64,000 nucleotides of DNA, from positions 4,999,124 to 5,063,123 of the forward strand of contig NC_134775.1 in assembly GCF_050436995.1 (NCBI RefSeq). The letters are read 5' to 3'. Shown in pieces: positions 41,913 to 54,184 of this stretch (its first letter is position 1; every line of letters starts with the position of its first letter). A program made the position numbers and the translations under genes. The stretch is from Anticarsia gemmatalis. Its lineage: Eukaryota; Arthropoda; Insecta; Lepidoptera; Erebidae. Below the pieces are notes generated by a model that did no database searches, had not been told where the DNA came from, and saw only the letters and a program-made list of their open reading frames with translations.

Positions 41913-42396
41913 CGTAACAAAGATGGGATAGGCCAATATGGATGCTTCGTACTTTTTTCCGTGGATTATGATAGTTATGACTTATGACGAGCTAGTTTCT
42001 CGGATAAGAATATTGATGGATATTGATTGTTTATCACTATGAACATTTTTTTTATGGATAAGTTATAAAAATGTTTCGTGTTTATTTTATTAGCTTTAAT
42101 TTGGTTTTATGTACTAAATATCAAAGTATTCATACCTAATAATAAATCAATAATTTTTGTAATGTTATTCGGTATTTGAATAAAACTACAATGCAAAGAG
42201 TAACAATTGTCACAAGTAAAACTAGTAACTCGTCGCAGTCATAGGTCAAAGTTTGTCATCATTTTATTGAATCTACGTAAATTGTAATACACTCGCTGGG
42301 TACCTAACTCGTCACTGAGTCGGAAGCGCGCGTGCCTGCGCGGGGTGGCGGCGGCGGCGGCGGCGAGGGCACGAGGTGGCGCGTGCGCCTGCGCGG
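41913..42396. other. Spacer with GGC microsatellite
   Basis: AT-rich, then abruptly GC-rich with (GGC)n at about 42344-42364. No gene. The GC-rich part (GCGCGTGCGCCTGCGCGG) may be the start of transposon K. Confidence 0.45.
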
Positions 42397-43437
42397 TGCG
42401 GTTCGTCGGCTCTCTTTGATTGCGGACATTATATTTGAAATTTGTATGATTGATGCAGTTCGTGCTTTTCGCTCGCGGAAGACGGATGTTACCTAAATTT
42501 CGGTTTCGTGTTAGTCGTGTCGTGAATGAACTGTTGTCAGTTGTTAATTGTTACTGTTTAAGTTTTGTGTTGTTAGTGTTTTTATTGTTATTTTTTTGTT
42601 ATTATTATTATTGTTGTTGTTACTATTGTTATTTTGTGGCGAAATGCACTTCAGTGCGCGTGAGTACGCAGAAATGCTGATGTGGTGCGTTGAAGCACGT
42701 GGTAACGCACAGCGTGCTCTGAACCTGTACGTTCAGAGACACCCAAACGCTCGCCATCTCGCGGAAAGTCGCATGATTACCCGGGCGTACCAACGCGTAT
42801 TGGATAATCAGCCGATTGTCCCGCAGCAGGAAGGTGCCGGAAGAATGTTGCGTCCACGTGCGGTGGAAAATGTTTTGGAAGCCGTGCACCAGAATCCGCG
42901 TTTAGATACACGCACGTAATTGAGGTAAGTGAGTGTTCATAACAATTTGCTATGATCAGCACCTGATGTTATTTATTTATTCATTTGGGAATTATTTTTC
43001 AATCTCGCGTACGTCTAAGTAGGCACGCAGGGGTTTTTTATTTTATGATTTTTTACGAATGGGCGGCTCTCTTTGATAGTTTCAGCAGTACGCTCGCGGA
43101 AAACGAAAGCTCTTCTCCGGTTTAGTTATGTCGTGTTCATCGTGTCGTGTGTGAACTGTTGTTTATTATTACTTGTTAATGTTTCGGTTTTGTGTCGTTA
43201 GTGTTTTTATCGTTATTAGTTTTGTTGCTCTTATTCTCGAAGTGCAGTTGTGTTAGTGAATAGGTACCTACGAAGAATTGTTGATGTGTTATGGTGAAGC
43301 TCGTGGAAGTGCACGGCGTGCTCTGCATCTGTACGTCCCGAATCAAAACTCTCGCCATACACCAGATAATCGCATGTTCATTGATATTCATAACAATTTG
43401 TTTAAGCACTTTCTTGTTATTGGTTACTTTTTGCTAG
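42397..43437 (+). mobile_element. Transposon K, copy 1: deletion derivative fused to a second related copy
   Basis: 42397-42936 carries the K promoter-like 5' region (GGCTCTCTTTGAT, CGCTCGCGGAA) and the first third of its transposase, then jumps to the element's 3' end (GTAATTGAGGTAA, as at 55420). From 42937 a related short copy begins (GTTCATAACAATTTGCTATG) with its own decayed transposase start. It matches 56747-57300. Confidence 0.7.
42644..42919 (+). pseudogene. K transposase N-terminal domain, truncated
   Basis: The 91-codon piece from the ATG at 42644 reads MHFSAREYAEMLMWCVEARG and RALNLYVQRHPNARH, then ITRAYQRVLDNQPIV and NVLEAVHQNPRLDTRT, and stops at 42917-42919. The helix-turn-helix arrangement (F...EYA.M....GEARGNA..A...Y..R.PN.R) is the DUF4817-type DNA-binding domain found before DDE domains of some Tc1/mariner-group transposases. 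It could still encode a binding domain without catalytic activity. The longer copy at 53518 shows the rest. Confidence 0.75.
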
Positions 43438-43631
43438 TGTAAGCTAGCCTCTTTATGCCTCCAGGTGGTGGAGATAAATGATAGACGGATATGTTAATAA
43501 TATTGAAATATATTTCTCCACAGTTAATACAACGTCCTACTTGGCTAGAGGCGACTGGCTAACTGCCGCTCGCGTCGCGTCATTACATTATTACGATTCT
43601 GCGAATTGTTAACGTAGTATAACCCCCAACA
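43438..43631 (-). repeat. Lone LTR-like sequence with adjacent polypurine tract
   Basis: On the minus strand it runs TGTTGGGGGTTATACTACG...CTTACA, TG...CA. It is preceded by a purine run of seven A and about eleven G (plus strand 43632-43651 is C-rich, then T-rich). This looks like the 3' LTR of a copia-type element on the minus strand, whose body is not recognisable to the right. Confidence 0.55.
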
Positions 43632-43651
43632 CTATACCCCCCCCCCTTTTT

Positions 43652-44190
43652 TTGAAATAAATTAAAAATAACGTACACAAGCAACAAAAAAAAAATATCA
43701 AAACGTAGTTTTTTTTTTTTTTAAATAAGAAAAACAAACACTTTTTTTTATTCGTATCCCTAATCTATACGTATACGTATACGTAAGTAATTACTTATAC
43801 ATTAAGTTCCAAATACAGAAATCATATCTAAAATATAATTTACCAAATGGCTTTACACAATCCAAATAGGTAGGTACTTACATTCTACATAATATAACAA
43901 CACTGTTTATATCTTTTAATTAACTTGGTTCAATACAATTTTACTGTAATTGGCTTTCATTTAACTAAAACATGATTAAGTTAATTATATTTATGTTAAA
44001 TGAATACATTTGTTTGCTGTTGCCCAATTACACTGCAGCAGACACTTAGTACCTCATTTGTGTTATTTACTGTAACATGGATTGAAATAACCAATTAAGA
44101 AAATTGTAAAACTTTTACTAAGACTACACAAAAGTTATTTTCAAAACCTTATAATTAGCGTATCTATTACCTTATAGTATTTGCCACGCA
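43652..44190. other. AT-rich spacer
   Basis: Poly(A)/poly(T) runs and a short TATACG repeat near 43777-43795. No coding sequence recognised. Confidence 0.5.
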
Positions 44191-44985
44191 GTGGGGGACG
44201 TACTCTTCGGGGAAACAATTTCAGAGGTGGAAATGGAGCTAGGCGACCAGAAACCCTCGAAATTATTAAGAAAAATGCGAGATCTCGCTAGGAATAAGCT
44301 GCCGGATGAAACCCTCAAAATGATGTGGATTGGACACTTACCAACTTCAGTAAGAGCAGTATTAGCGGCCACGGAGATAACAGAGCTAGAGAAGCTGGCG
44401 ACATTAGCAGATAAGATCATGGAGACAACTAGACCCATTGAAGTAGCGGCAGTTGCGGTACAGAACACCAGCGACGGAAGTCGTGACCTGGCAGCCGAAC
44501 TGAAGCAATTACGTCTGGAAGTGGTGCAGCTACAAGGCAGGCAGCCATGGTGCAATAATGGCAGAGGGGGCTACCGTACGCGATCAAACTCGAATCGTAG
44601 ACAGGCTGCACCGATTAAACGACGCACCAGCAGTGACCCTGACTGGTTATGTTTTTATCATTATAGGTACGGTCATCGTGCTTCTTCATGCATCGAGCCG
44701 TGCGCCTAGAAGAAAACTCAGGGAGCTTCGGGAAACTGAACACAGTACAGGCAACGGCGGACACCTGCACTGTGGCACCATCACTCCACCTATGTATTCA
44801 AGATAAGTCTAGTGGTTTAAGGTACCTTATAGATACAGGAGCAAACGTCTCGGTATTCCAGTTAGTCATAGAATGCGTGCAAGTATACAATGTAATGACT
44901 ATAAGCTTTATGCAGCGAACGGGACGGCTATTAAGACATTGGCAAGAGGCTGCAAGACATTGGCATTGAACTTAGGACTAGTAAT
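44191..44985 (+). pseudogene. gag: Gag and protease start of a B-related gypsy element
   Basis: The first frame (to 44709) reads ELGDQKPSKLLRKMRDLARN and ELEKLATLADKIMET, then a basic tract and the knuckle-like CFYHYRYGHRASSCIEPC. This is the same layout as element B Gag, which has LGDRKPSQFLRHLSGLA and CFYHFTYGDKAHKC. The protease follows in the -1 frame (LRYLIDTGANVSVF) as in B. After about 44980 similarity is lost and copia sequence begins. No LTR was found. It is a separate family from B, judging by divergence. Confidence 0.78.
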
Positions 44986-44989
44986 CCTT

Positions 44990-46078
44990 CTACAATTATT
45001 GATAGTAAAAATTATTACGTTAGTTTGTCATTCAATTTGCTCGCTACTATGTTACATACTTGGTAGCACGTAGATCTGATGAGTTTTCAGATTTTAACGA
45101 TTTTGTGGCAAAATGAGAGACTAAGTTTAATTTCAAATTAGTTAATCAATGTTGTGCTAATGGACGCGAATATGTGTTGTATATTAATTTGGATTATTTT
45201 GTTTCTTAAGGAACATCATATCTTTTTAAAATCCCTAGTACACTACAACAAAATGTTTTTTTTTTAGCATTAACAGAGAAAGTCGGTACAATGATAAATT
45301 GTGCTAAATTATCTAAGTGTATTCGGGCGAAGTAATCTTAACTACAATAAATTTAAAAAAAAACATTACTTCTATCCGCGCTTTGTAATTAAGAGTAATC
45401 CATTTGAATTGTGGTATATAATATTAAAAACAAAAATCCTGTAATAAAATATCTAAAGATTTTTGTCCGCCTGTATACAATAAAATCATTAAAACTAATT
45501 TTGATAAAATTCGTACAAAGGTATTCTGGCAGGGTATGTACCCAATGGCTAAAAAGTAGAACACAAAATGCGAATATGAAGCCATAAGAAATGTCATTGT
45601 ATCTAAATGAGGTTGATTTTCTGGAGTCGAGACTAGACTTACCAAATTAATAAAATGGAACAAAAAAGTTTCATGTTAATACTGATAACGGTAACGTGAG
45701 GTTGAAGTCAGTGTCAATAAAGCCTCAAAATTTTGACAGTCCTAAAAATCTGATGATTCTAAAACTATGGAAACTAAATCCAGTAGTCAAAAGCTGGATG
45801 GTTCAGAAATAGTTGAATCAAAATCAGACGTTTCGAAATCAGATAGTTTGAAATCTGATGTATTGGTTTCTTCTCGTAAAAATCGCAAGTTATTATAGTA
45901 ACATACTATAGCACAATGTTAATGATAAAGCCATTCAAAAAATATTTATCAATATTGTCAGTTCAGAAGTGATAAGCTTAAGGGTTGTCCCCCTGTATCC
46001 TTATAGGAAATGAGCTGATGTTTTAATATGTGTATTGAAGGAATTGGTTGCAATGTTCCTAATTCATTAAATGAAATT
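44990..46078 (+). pseudogene. pol: Copia integrase region, part 1
   Basis: The plus strand carries a decayed Ty1/copia integrase: DFNDFVAK, a stop, ETKFNFKLVNQCCANGREYV (the core is normally CDNGREY, so the catalytic Asp is Ala here), SYLFKIPSTLQQN, TMINCAKLSKCI and the later blocks CPPVYNKIIKTNFDKIRTK and FWQGMYPMAKK. Stops and frame changes are frequent. The reading ends at 46078 where the Bel/Pao LTR begins and resumes at 52485. Confidence 0.75.
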
Positions 46079-46331
46079 TGTCTTCGATGACACGTCGGTG
46101 GCGAAAATTATACTCAAAAAAACCTTTATAACATTTATTAAGCTATTCCTCAAAAAATATATGTTACAGTTAACAATATGTGTTCGGCACCGCGGCCGGG
46201 TAGAAGTGAAGTTCCCAATGAGTGACATTATATAAAATTAACAAACGCCTTCTCTTAGAAAGTTAGCAAATTACGATTAGAGCGAAATACTTAAAAACTT
46301 AAAATTTAGAAAGGCGTTGTAAGCCTAAACA
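46079..46331 (-). repeat. Bel/Pao 3' LTR
   Basis: Plus-strand ends TGTCTTCGATGACACG and GCCTAAACA. It is preceded on the minus strand by a G-rich polypurine tract (plus-strand TATTCCCCCCCCG at 46332-46344). Confidence 0.94.
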
Positions 46332-46356
46332 TATTCCCCCCCGTTGAAAGGCATTT

Positions 46357-49300
46357 TCAACTGTCGTTTAATTCTTCAGCCGATGGTAATGGACAGAGAC
46401 GCACCAAAGGTCTTCGAACGCAACCTCTAGTGGTAGTGACCTCAGCAACTCGCGCGATTCCATCTGGTCCCTTGAACAAGCGGCTAACTCGTCCGAGACG
46501 CCAGCTGAGCGGTGGCACGAAGTCCTCCTGAAGCAGCACCAAATCGCCTACATTGAGCTTGGCAGTATTGGTCCTCCACTTGGTTCTTTGCTGCAGTTCA
46601 GCGATATATTCTTTTTGCCACCTCTGCCAGAAATCCTGACGGATCTTCTCGACGCGTGCGTATCTGGCTAGTGTACCCTCCTTGCAGTCATGCAGAACAG
46701 GGGTTGGCATCGCCGTCAGCGGTCTTCCAATAAGAAAGTGCCCTGGGGAGAGGGAGAGAAGGTCGTTAGGTGAGGAAGATAAAGGATACAAGGGACGACT
46801 GCTTAAAATAGCCTCCACTTGTGCAAATAACGTAGTGATTTCCTCAAACGTCAAGTGACTGTTTCCCATGACGCGTTTGATATGATATTTAGCTGACTTT
46901 ATGCCCGCCTCCCAAATACCACCAAAGTGCGGGGCATACGATGGTGTGAATATGAATTTAATACCTTCTTGACTAGCAAACATGGATAGAGGCTCGGCTG
47001 TCGATTTTAAAAATGTCCCTATTTCTTTAGCGGCTGCTACAAAATTTCGACCATTGTCGCAAAATATTTCCGCTGGCTTACCCCGGCGCGAGATAAATCG
47101 TCTCAAACTCATTATAAACGCATCCTTAGACAACTCACCTACAGCTTCGAGATGCACGCACTTATAACGAAAACAAACAAACAATGCTAAGTAACATTTA
47201 GATAAACGACTACCTCGTCCTTTGCGTTCTAGAATATAGAACGGGCCGGCGAAGTCTAAACCTGCGGTTACGAAAGGAAAATCCGGTGTAATTCTTTGTG
47301 TTGGAAGATCACCCATCTTAGGATACAAAGTTTGTCCTCGGACACGCCTACAGCGCACACAATTGCTTACTACGCGCCTGGCTAAATGCCTACCATTTAT
47401 CGGCCACACGACTTCACGTACAATGGCTAGTAACAGCTGTGGGCCCGCGTGTAAGTTACGTATATGTTCATTCATAAAGAATAATTTAGTTAACTGGTGA
47501 GATGAGTGAAGCAATATGGGGTGTTTCTTTTCATAAGAATAGTTGGATGAATTTATACGTCCACCCACTCTAATTAAATTATTGTCAAGAAAAGGCGATA
47601 ACGATAAAATTTTACATCTCGAACTCAGTGCCTTTTGTTTACTAAGTAGGTCATACTCGAGCGGAAAGGTTTCGCGCTGCGAGATAACACACAATGCATT
47701 GAATGACTCGCATAACTCGTCAACGGATAAACAACCTATGCGCTTGCTATGAATGTTTTTGATATTGTTAATAAATCTTAGTACATACGCAAATATTTTC
47801 CTTAACTTGTTAAAATTTGAATAATTACTAAAATTTATAATACTTTCGTATACAATCGCTGAGTTTGACTTAGTTTCAGGTAAGTATTCTACTTGAATAT
47901 TTTGGTTTAAAGTTGGCCATTTAGAGTCATGCTCTAGCAGAAAACTGGGTGCAGACCACCACTTTGACATGGAAGCCAACTGTCCGGGATCCACCCCACG
48001 GGAGATCAAGTCGGCCGGATTGTCTGCGGTGGGAACGTAACGCCAACTCGGGGCGTGAGTTAATTCGCGAATCTCGCGTACTCTGTTAGCTACAAATACC
48101 TTTAATCGTTTTAAATCGCTATTTATCCATGCTATAACGGTACTAGAATCGCACCAATGAACGATACGCGTAGGTTTGAATCTAAGGGAGTCAACAGCAG
48201 CCTTAGTTAAGCTAGCAGCGAGTAACGCAGCGCATAATTCGAGCCGAGGTATGGTTGTCGATTTTATCGGTGCAACTCTCGACTTAGCACATAAGAGCTT
48301 GACGCTTACGTCACCGTTATCAGCTGTCGACCTCAGGTAGACACACGCGCCGTACGCACTTAGAGATGCATCACTAAAGGTATGAATTTCTATAGCTTTA
48401 GGTGAGTTACATAACACTAACCGAGGCACTTGTATTTTTTGTAAACAAGGTATATTATTTGAATACCGTTCCCACATTTTTTGTACATCGGGTGGTACCG
48501 CGTCATCCCAATCTAAATTTTGTTGCCATAATTTCTGTATCAATATTTTAGGAATTATTGTCACGGGACTGAGAAGCCCTAAAGGATCAAAGATTTTAAA
48601 GGAGTTAGACATTATATGACGTTTAGTTATTTTGTCGGTAGTAGTAAAATCCTTCGTGGGAAAAAATAAACAATCAGTTTTAGGCATCCAACCCAAACCG
48701 AGAGTGTTTGACGATTCGCTTATTGTTAAATTATCTTGTGTGTTTATGACGGAATCATTAAACAAGTTAGGTAAATTACTTTTATATTTTCGTAAATTGA
48801 AACAACCGGATAGTAATGTTTTAGATACTTCTTGTTGTATGTAACGCAATTCGTTTATATCGTCTGAACCTGTAATTAAATCATCGACGTACATATCGTG
48901 TTGAATTATTGTTCTTATAAGTTCATCGTTATGCTCCTCCCCCAATTGGTTTATACAGCGTGTGCTCAAGTAGCTCGCACAGGCTGTGCCGTAAGTGAGC
49001 GTGTTCAACTGCAGTGTCTGAATAGGTTGGGACTCATCTTCCCTCCACAGAATAAGTTGTAACTTACGGTCATCTTCGGAGACTCGTACCTGACGATACA
49101 TTTTTTCTATGTCCCCAGTAAGTAGATACTTGTACGTTCGCGATCTTATTAAAATGGAAAACAAAGAATCCTGCACATTCGGACCTACCATTAGTATGTC
49201 ATTAAGTGAAAATCCGGAGGAAGTCGGAGCAGAACCATCGAACACGACACGCAGTTTCGTGGATTCACTGTCCTCCTTGAACACTGCGTGATGACACAGA

Positions 49301-51570
49301 AAATAGGAATTATTGGGATTTTTTATAGGTGAAACTGAGAGATGTTTCAAATCCGCATATTCATTAATAAATTTTGAATATTCAATTTTAAGATTGTTAT
49401 TTCGTTTAAACCTTTTTTCCAGGTTTAAGAAACGCCTTTGTGCAAGACTGTACGAATTTCCTAAGCAGTCAGGAGTATCACACAACGGCAATTTCACACG
49501 AAACCTACCCGTATCCAATCTAATTGTGTTATTTAAAAAGTGCTTTTCGCAAATCTCGTCTGTTTCATTTAAAACAGGTTTGTTTGAGTTTGGAATGCTC
49601 TCCAGTTCCCAAAAAATAGGTAACATCTTATTGATATCACTCCGTTGGATATTCTGACAGGAAAGTGTTGAATGATTGCACTGTACATGAGTGCAATTGG
49701 TTTGATGCGTATTTTGAGTTTGTATAGGCCCCGAAATCAACCAACCTAATTTGGAATCGATTAATTTTGGACTATTAGGACCGAGAGACCTTTGTTGATT
49801 CCCTAGTATGTCCCAGAAGACGTCAGCACCGATCAACACATCAATGGGTGCCGGCTGGTGGAAGTCAGGGTCGGCTAATTGACATTTGTCAGGTAAGTAC
49901 AACCTTTGTTTATTAATTGGCACTTTAGGAATATGACCTGTTAATTCGTCAAGAACAAAACAGGACACTATTTTTTTAAATGAACTATATAATGACTTTA
50001 GATGTACATTACATTTTTCTACAATATGATTAGAACAATTATTGCCTATACCAATGACCTTTAACATGTCAATAGGTATAGATTTTAATGATAACTTTTC
50101 TTTCAGCGATTTTGTAATAAAAGAGGACTGGCTACCACAATCCAGCAATGCACGGACCTGTTCGGTTTGTTTTGTTACAGGATTTATAACTTCGATGATT
50201 GCAGTGGACAAAAGAACCTGTGAGTATCCTTGTTTGGTAAACCCAACTACGGTTTCAGGTTCTGTAAATTCAAAATTATTTGTCGTTTGATTTTCAGAAT
50301 GCAGTAAACTGTTATGGCGTGCTTTACAACTACGGCACGGACCCCTAGTACATTTGGAAGCTGGATGACCTTGTCGCAGACAGTTAGAACATAGTTTGTA
50401 CTGTTCTACATCCGCCCACCTATCCTTAACAGATTTGTTTTAAAAAGAAATGCAATCATAAATTCGATGGTTTTCACCACAAATAATGCACATAAAATGT
50501 GATAATTTTTCTTTAGTAGTAACTGCATAAGACTTAAATTGTTGAACCTGATCCGACCTTTTGTGATAGTTATTATTTCTTATTTGTTGTGAGTTTCGGG
50601 ACGTTGCCGGGTGAATCTTAGAATTATCACCTTTGCTGCGATTTAACGCTCCTAAGACATCAGCTCGGTCGATTAAAAATTTATAAAATTGATCTAAAGT
50701 AAGAGACTCGGTAAGTGAATTTCGAAATTCCTCCCACTTTGTTAAAGTTTGTGTATCTAATTTTTTGGACAGCATAAAAATTACTAGAACATCCCACTTG
50801 TCCGTCGGTTGCCCGAGATTGGCTAGAGCACGTAAGTTTTTCGTCACGTGATCCACCAAATAACGCAATGACTTTTCAGAATCACGGGCAACTAATTGCA
50901 CATTGAATAAAGAATCAAGATGATAATCGGTGAGCAAGCGTGTGTTATTATATCGCTCACAGAGCAATCTCCAAGCTGTAGGGTAGTTTGCCGCGGAAAT
51001 TTCTAAGTTACAAATCACTCGGGCGGCTTCGCCTTCCAAATACGAAACGAGATAATGATATTTATGTATAGGCGATATACGATTATTATTGTGTATTAAA
51101 CTTTCGTAGGTATCGCGGAACCCTAACCAGCGGAAATACGTCCCGTCAAATTTCGAGATTTGTATCTTTGGTAATTGAAACCCAATACAACTGCTCTCGT
51201 CCTCATGACGAAGCGTATTTTGAGACCTATTCGAGTTACTGCATTTTTCTAACAAGGTTTTAGCCTTGGCAATTGTATTGAATAGTTCTACTTCGATCTT
51301 TTCGCGTTCATCGAGCTCGCCGTCTAAATCATCGAAATTTAGAGCCTCTATTTCACTTTGCAATAAATCGAAATTGACTGACAATTTCTCAATTCGTGTA
51401 ACTCGAAGTGATAATTCAGACAATTCGACGGTAGTCAAAGAATCCTTTTGGCTTACGTTGTTTAAATAATTTTTGTGTTTAGTAAGTTGGCCTTTAATTG
51501 ATGACCGTTTCCTAATTAACTGATTCAACTTTGCCTGTAAATCTTTACCTTCTCCTTCGCTTGAAGACAT
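46357..51570 (-). pseudogene. gag-pol: Bel/Pao Gag-Pol polyprotein with one nonsense codon
   Basis: ATG at 51568-51570; 1737 codons in one frame, broken only by TAA at 50440-50442 after CGENHRIYDCISF, directly before the Cys-rich CSNCLRQGHPASKC and CRSCKARHNSLLH fingers. The Gag part has a coiled N-terminus and LPKIQISKFDGTYFRWLGFR. Pol has an aspartic protease (RALLDCGSQSSFITKSL), RT (LRVVFDGSAPTSSGFSLNDI, TGDIEKMYRQVRV, active site HDMYVDDLITGS), RNase H (IHTFSDASLSAYGACVYL) and integrase (CVRCRRVRGQ, AGLDFAGPF, FCDNGRNFVAAAKEI, PHFGGIWEAGIKSAKYH). All catalytic motifs are present. Bel/Pao elements usually use one frame, so readthrough or reversion of one codon would be needed for function. 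Confidence 0.94.
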
Positions 51571-52209
51571 TGCAAATTAAACTTATAAAAACAATGCAAG
51601 CCAAAATATATCTAAAAATACGTACTATGCCAATAAACAAGAATATTATCGCTGATGCGCACCGGTAACAGCCAGTAGATTCATTATATTATAATGTTAC
51701 CTAAACGCGGGTAGAATTAACACGTTGCGCACCACGACAAGATTCAATCGGCGAACAAATTTATGAAATTCTCATTTATTGTTTGAAAATATTGCTAAAT
51801 ATAACTATATCTAGTAAGTTATTGTATCTAATTACGCAAACTTTATCAATATAAACTTTTATGAGCGATTTTAAATATAAAACGAACGTTTTAAATCAGT
51901 TTTCTCTCAGTAAATCACTTGTAATATTACTTATTTTACAAAAGTGAAGGCTATTTGCGGAATTAGACGAGAATTTGGATATTCGTTAAGGAAAATATGA
52001 AGGAAGGGCACTCATCTTTTGTCAGACGCTGATCCACGATGTGATGCTTTGGCTGCTCCACTGCTTCGATCGTCAACGCCAGGCTCCTTGTAGGTGCTCC
52101 GTATCTCCCCTCAACCAGGTTGAAGCACGCTGACCGTTTGTCCTTTCGTACTGGTAACACGTGGCAGCGTGGCTCCCTTTCGTCGCAATTATTTTTTGCG
52201 GAATCCCCT

Positions 52210-52226
52210 CATGGGCCACCAATTTA
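52210..52226 (-). promoter_or_regulatory. Bel/Pao primer-binding site region
   Basis: On the minus strand the 5' LTR is followed by TAAATTGGTGGCCCATGAGG. TGGTGGCCCATGAGGGG is the likely primer site; I could not assign the tRNA with confidence. Confidence 0.55.
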
Positions 52227-52479
52227 TGTCTTCGATGACACGTCGGTGGCGAAAATTATACTCAAAAAAACCTTTATAACATTTATTAAGCTATTCCTCA
52301 AAAAATATATGTTACAGTTAACAATATGTGTTCGGCACCGCGGCCGGGTAGAAGTGAAGTTCCCAATGAGTGACATTATATAAAATTAACAAACGCCTTC
52401 TCTTAGAAAGTTAGCAAATTACGATTAGAGCGAAATACTTAAAAACTTAAAATTTAGAAAGGCGTTGTAAGCCTAAACA
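52227..52479 (-). repeat. Bel/Pao 5' LTR
   Basis: 253 bp, no difference from 46079-46331 seen by eye. Confidence 0.94.
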
Positions 52480-52484
52480 AAATT

Positions 52485-52790
52485 AAATATCGAGATGATA
52501 GAACTCTGTAGGTAAATGCAATTGAGGTTCAATTACATTTACTTCTAACTGATGAAACATGGACGTTAGGTTCTAAAACTAATGACAAGAATATAGTCGT
52601 TAGTGATGAATGTTTAATATTCATAACGAGTTTGGTAATCCAATAAAATACAAGGCTATTCTTGTGGCCGGAGGCTTTAGTCAGGAACATTTAAGTTTAC
52701 AATGAAACTGTTTCTCCTGGTGTTTTTATATCTGGTTACCGGTTCATTATCTGTTATTCAGATGTTAAATTTATAATGTTACTAGCTGAC
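52485..52790 (+). pseudogene. pol: Copia RT start, part 2
   Basis: After the Bel/Pao element the copia reading resumes: KYRDDRTL, LLTDETWTLGSKTNDKNIVV and, after a frame change, FNIHNEFGNPIKYKAILVAG with GFSQEHL. This is the conserved beginning of the copia RT (consensus EFGN..RYKARLVAKGFSQ). Decay is heavy and the sequence is lost where the repeat at 52785 begins. No palm motifs are present. Confidence 0.75.
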
Positions 52791-53030
52791 CCGCGCAACT
52801 TCGCTTGCGTCACTTAAGATAATCATAATTTTCCCCGTTTTTGTACTATTTTTCACTGTTACTCTGCTCCTATTGGTCGTAGCGTGATGATATATAACCT
52901 ATAGCCTTCCTCGATAAATGGGCTATCTAACACAGAAAGAACTTTTCAAATCGGACCAGTAGTTCCCGGGATTAGCGCATTCAAACAAACAAACTCTTCA
53001 GCTTTAGTATATTAGTATAGATAGAGTTCA
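52785..53030 (+). repeat. Common lepidopteran interspersed repeat
   Basis: Begins CTAGCTGACCCGCGCAACTT and contains AACCTATAGCCTTCCTCGAT, TTTTCAAATCGGACCAGTAG and a final TATATTAGTATAGATAG. I recall this sequence from many lepidopteran introns and intergenic regions. It has no coding capacity and its class is uncertain. Confidence 0.65.
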
Positions 53031-53517
53031 AAGTTAAGGTTGGAGTTATTTAATTAATGTCTTAAAGAAAAATGATTTGTAAATTCATTTTGATGGATGT
53101 ATTTATATTTTAGCTGTAAGAATAGTTAAGCATCTTCATCAGTGTTCACCAAAAAAATCTTAAATATGGCGTAATGTAAAATTAACTGATTTGCACTTGT
53201 GTCACTGTCGCTCCAAATGAGCGATATACTATGCACTAATAATTGTATGTATTATAATTATAATATTATGCAAATAAAATTAAAAATAAACTATTAAATT
53301 GAATAAATAAAAATTAAATCAGGGGGAGTGATTTTTTGTGTCCACTTATTTTGACACCTACCTACCAGTTCTTTTCGCTCGCGGAAAACAAATGCTCTCC
53401 AAATTTCGGTTTCGTGTTAGTCGGGTCGTGTGTGAACTGTTGTCAATTGGTAATTTTTATTGTTTAAGTTTTGTGTTGTTAGTGATTTTATTGTTATTTT
53501 TGTTATTTTGTGGCAAA

Positions 53518-54184
53518 TTGCAGTTTAGTGCGCGTGAGTACGCAGAAATGCTGATGTGCTACGGTGAAGCACGTGGTAACGCACAGTGTGCTCTGAATCT
53601 GTACGTTCAGAGACACCCAAACGCTCGCCATCCCACGGACAGTCGCGTGATTACCCGGGCGTACCAACGCGTGTTGGATAATCAGCCGATTGTCCTGCAG
53701 CAGGAAGGTGCCGGAAGAATGTTGCGTCCACGTGCAGTGAAAAATGTTTTGGAAGCCGTGCACCAGAATCCGCGTTTAGGTACACGTACTACAGCCCGGG
53801 TAGTGAGTCATCGCTACGGGTCACGTATATCTCACGCGAGTGTGCACCGAATTCGGCAGCGGGCGTATCACGTCCACAAAGTGCAAGCCTTATTACCAAC
53901 AGATGGAACTCGCCGTATTTCTTACTGCCGATGGCTGCAAAACCAACACAGCCGGGATCTTACGTTTGCCGCTCGCGTTATATGGACGGATGAGTTGATG
54001 TTCACGAGGAATGGGATGTGGAATCGCTGAAACAGCCACGTTTGGGCACACTCAAACCCGTTCGCAACGCGCGAAACAGGGCATCAAACGCGTTGGTCGG
54101 TAAATGTGTGGGCCGGCGTTTATAACGATACAATTTTGGGACCAGTGTTTCTCCTAGAAAGTATGAATGGTGCGCGGTGCGACG
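53518..54184 (+). pseudogene. K transposase, part 1: DNA-binding and start of catalytic domain
   Basis: It begins QFSAREYAEMLMCYGEARGN; the ATG of copy 1 is TTG here. The DUF4817-like helix-turn-helix is followed by a second binding helix (RVVSHRYGSRISHASVHRIR) and the catalytic core: VIWTDELMFTRNGMWNR with the first Asp. A TGA at 54028-54030 follows, and the frame reads on (NSHVWAHSNPFATR, WSVNVWAGVYNDTILGPVFL, LESMNGARCDE) until the LINE tail. NSHVWA..NP and SVNVWAG are diagnostic of this transposase group. Confidence 0.85.

Larger units (their letters stand above)
46079..52479 (-). mobile_element. Bel/Pao retrotransposon, very young copy
   Basis: The two 253-bp LTRs appear identical by eye. 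The 5-bp TSD AAATT (46074-46078 and 52480-52484) is exact, and the disrupted copia sequence resumes on the far side. A single gag-pol frame covers most of the 6401 bp with one in-frame stop. Confidence 0.95.

Noticed and set aside
1123..54030. C-to-T stop codons as a genome-wide deamination pattern
   Set aside because: Only the stop at 4875 has a sister copy proving the original codon; the others could have arisen in other ways, and four cases are too few.
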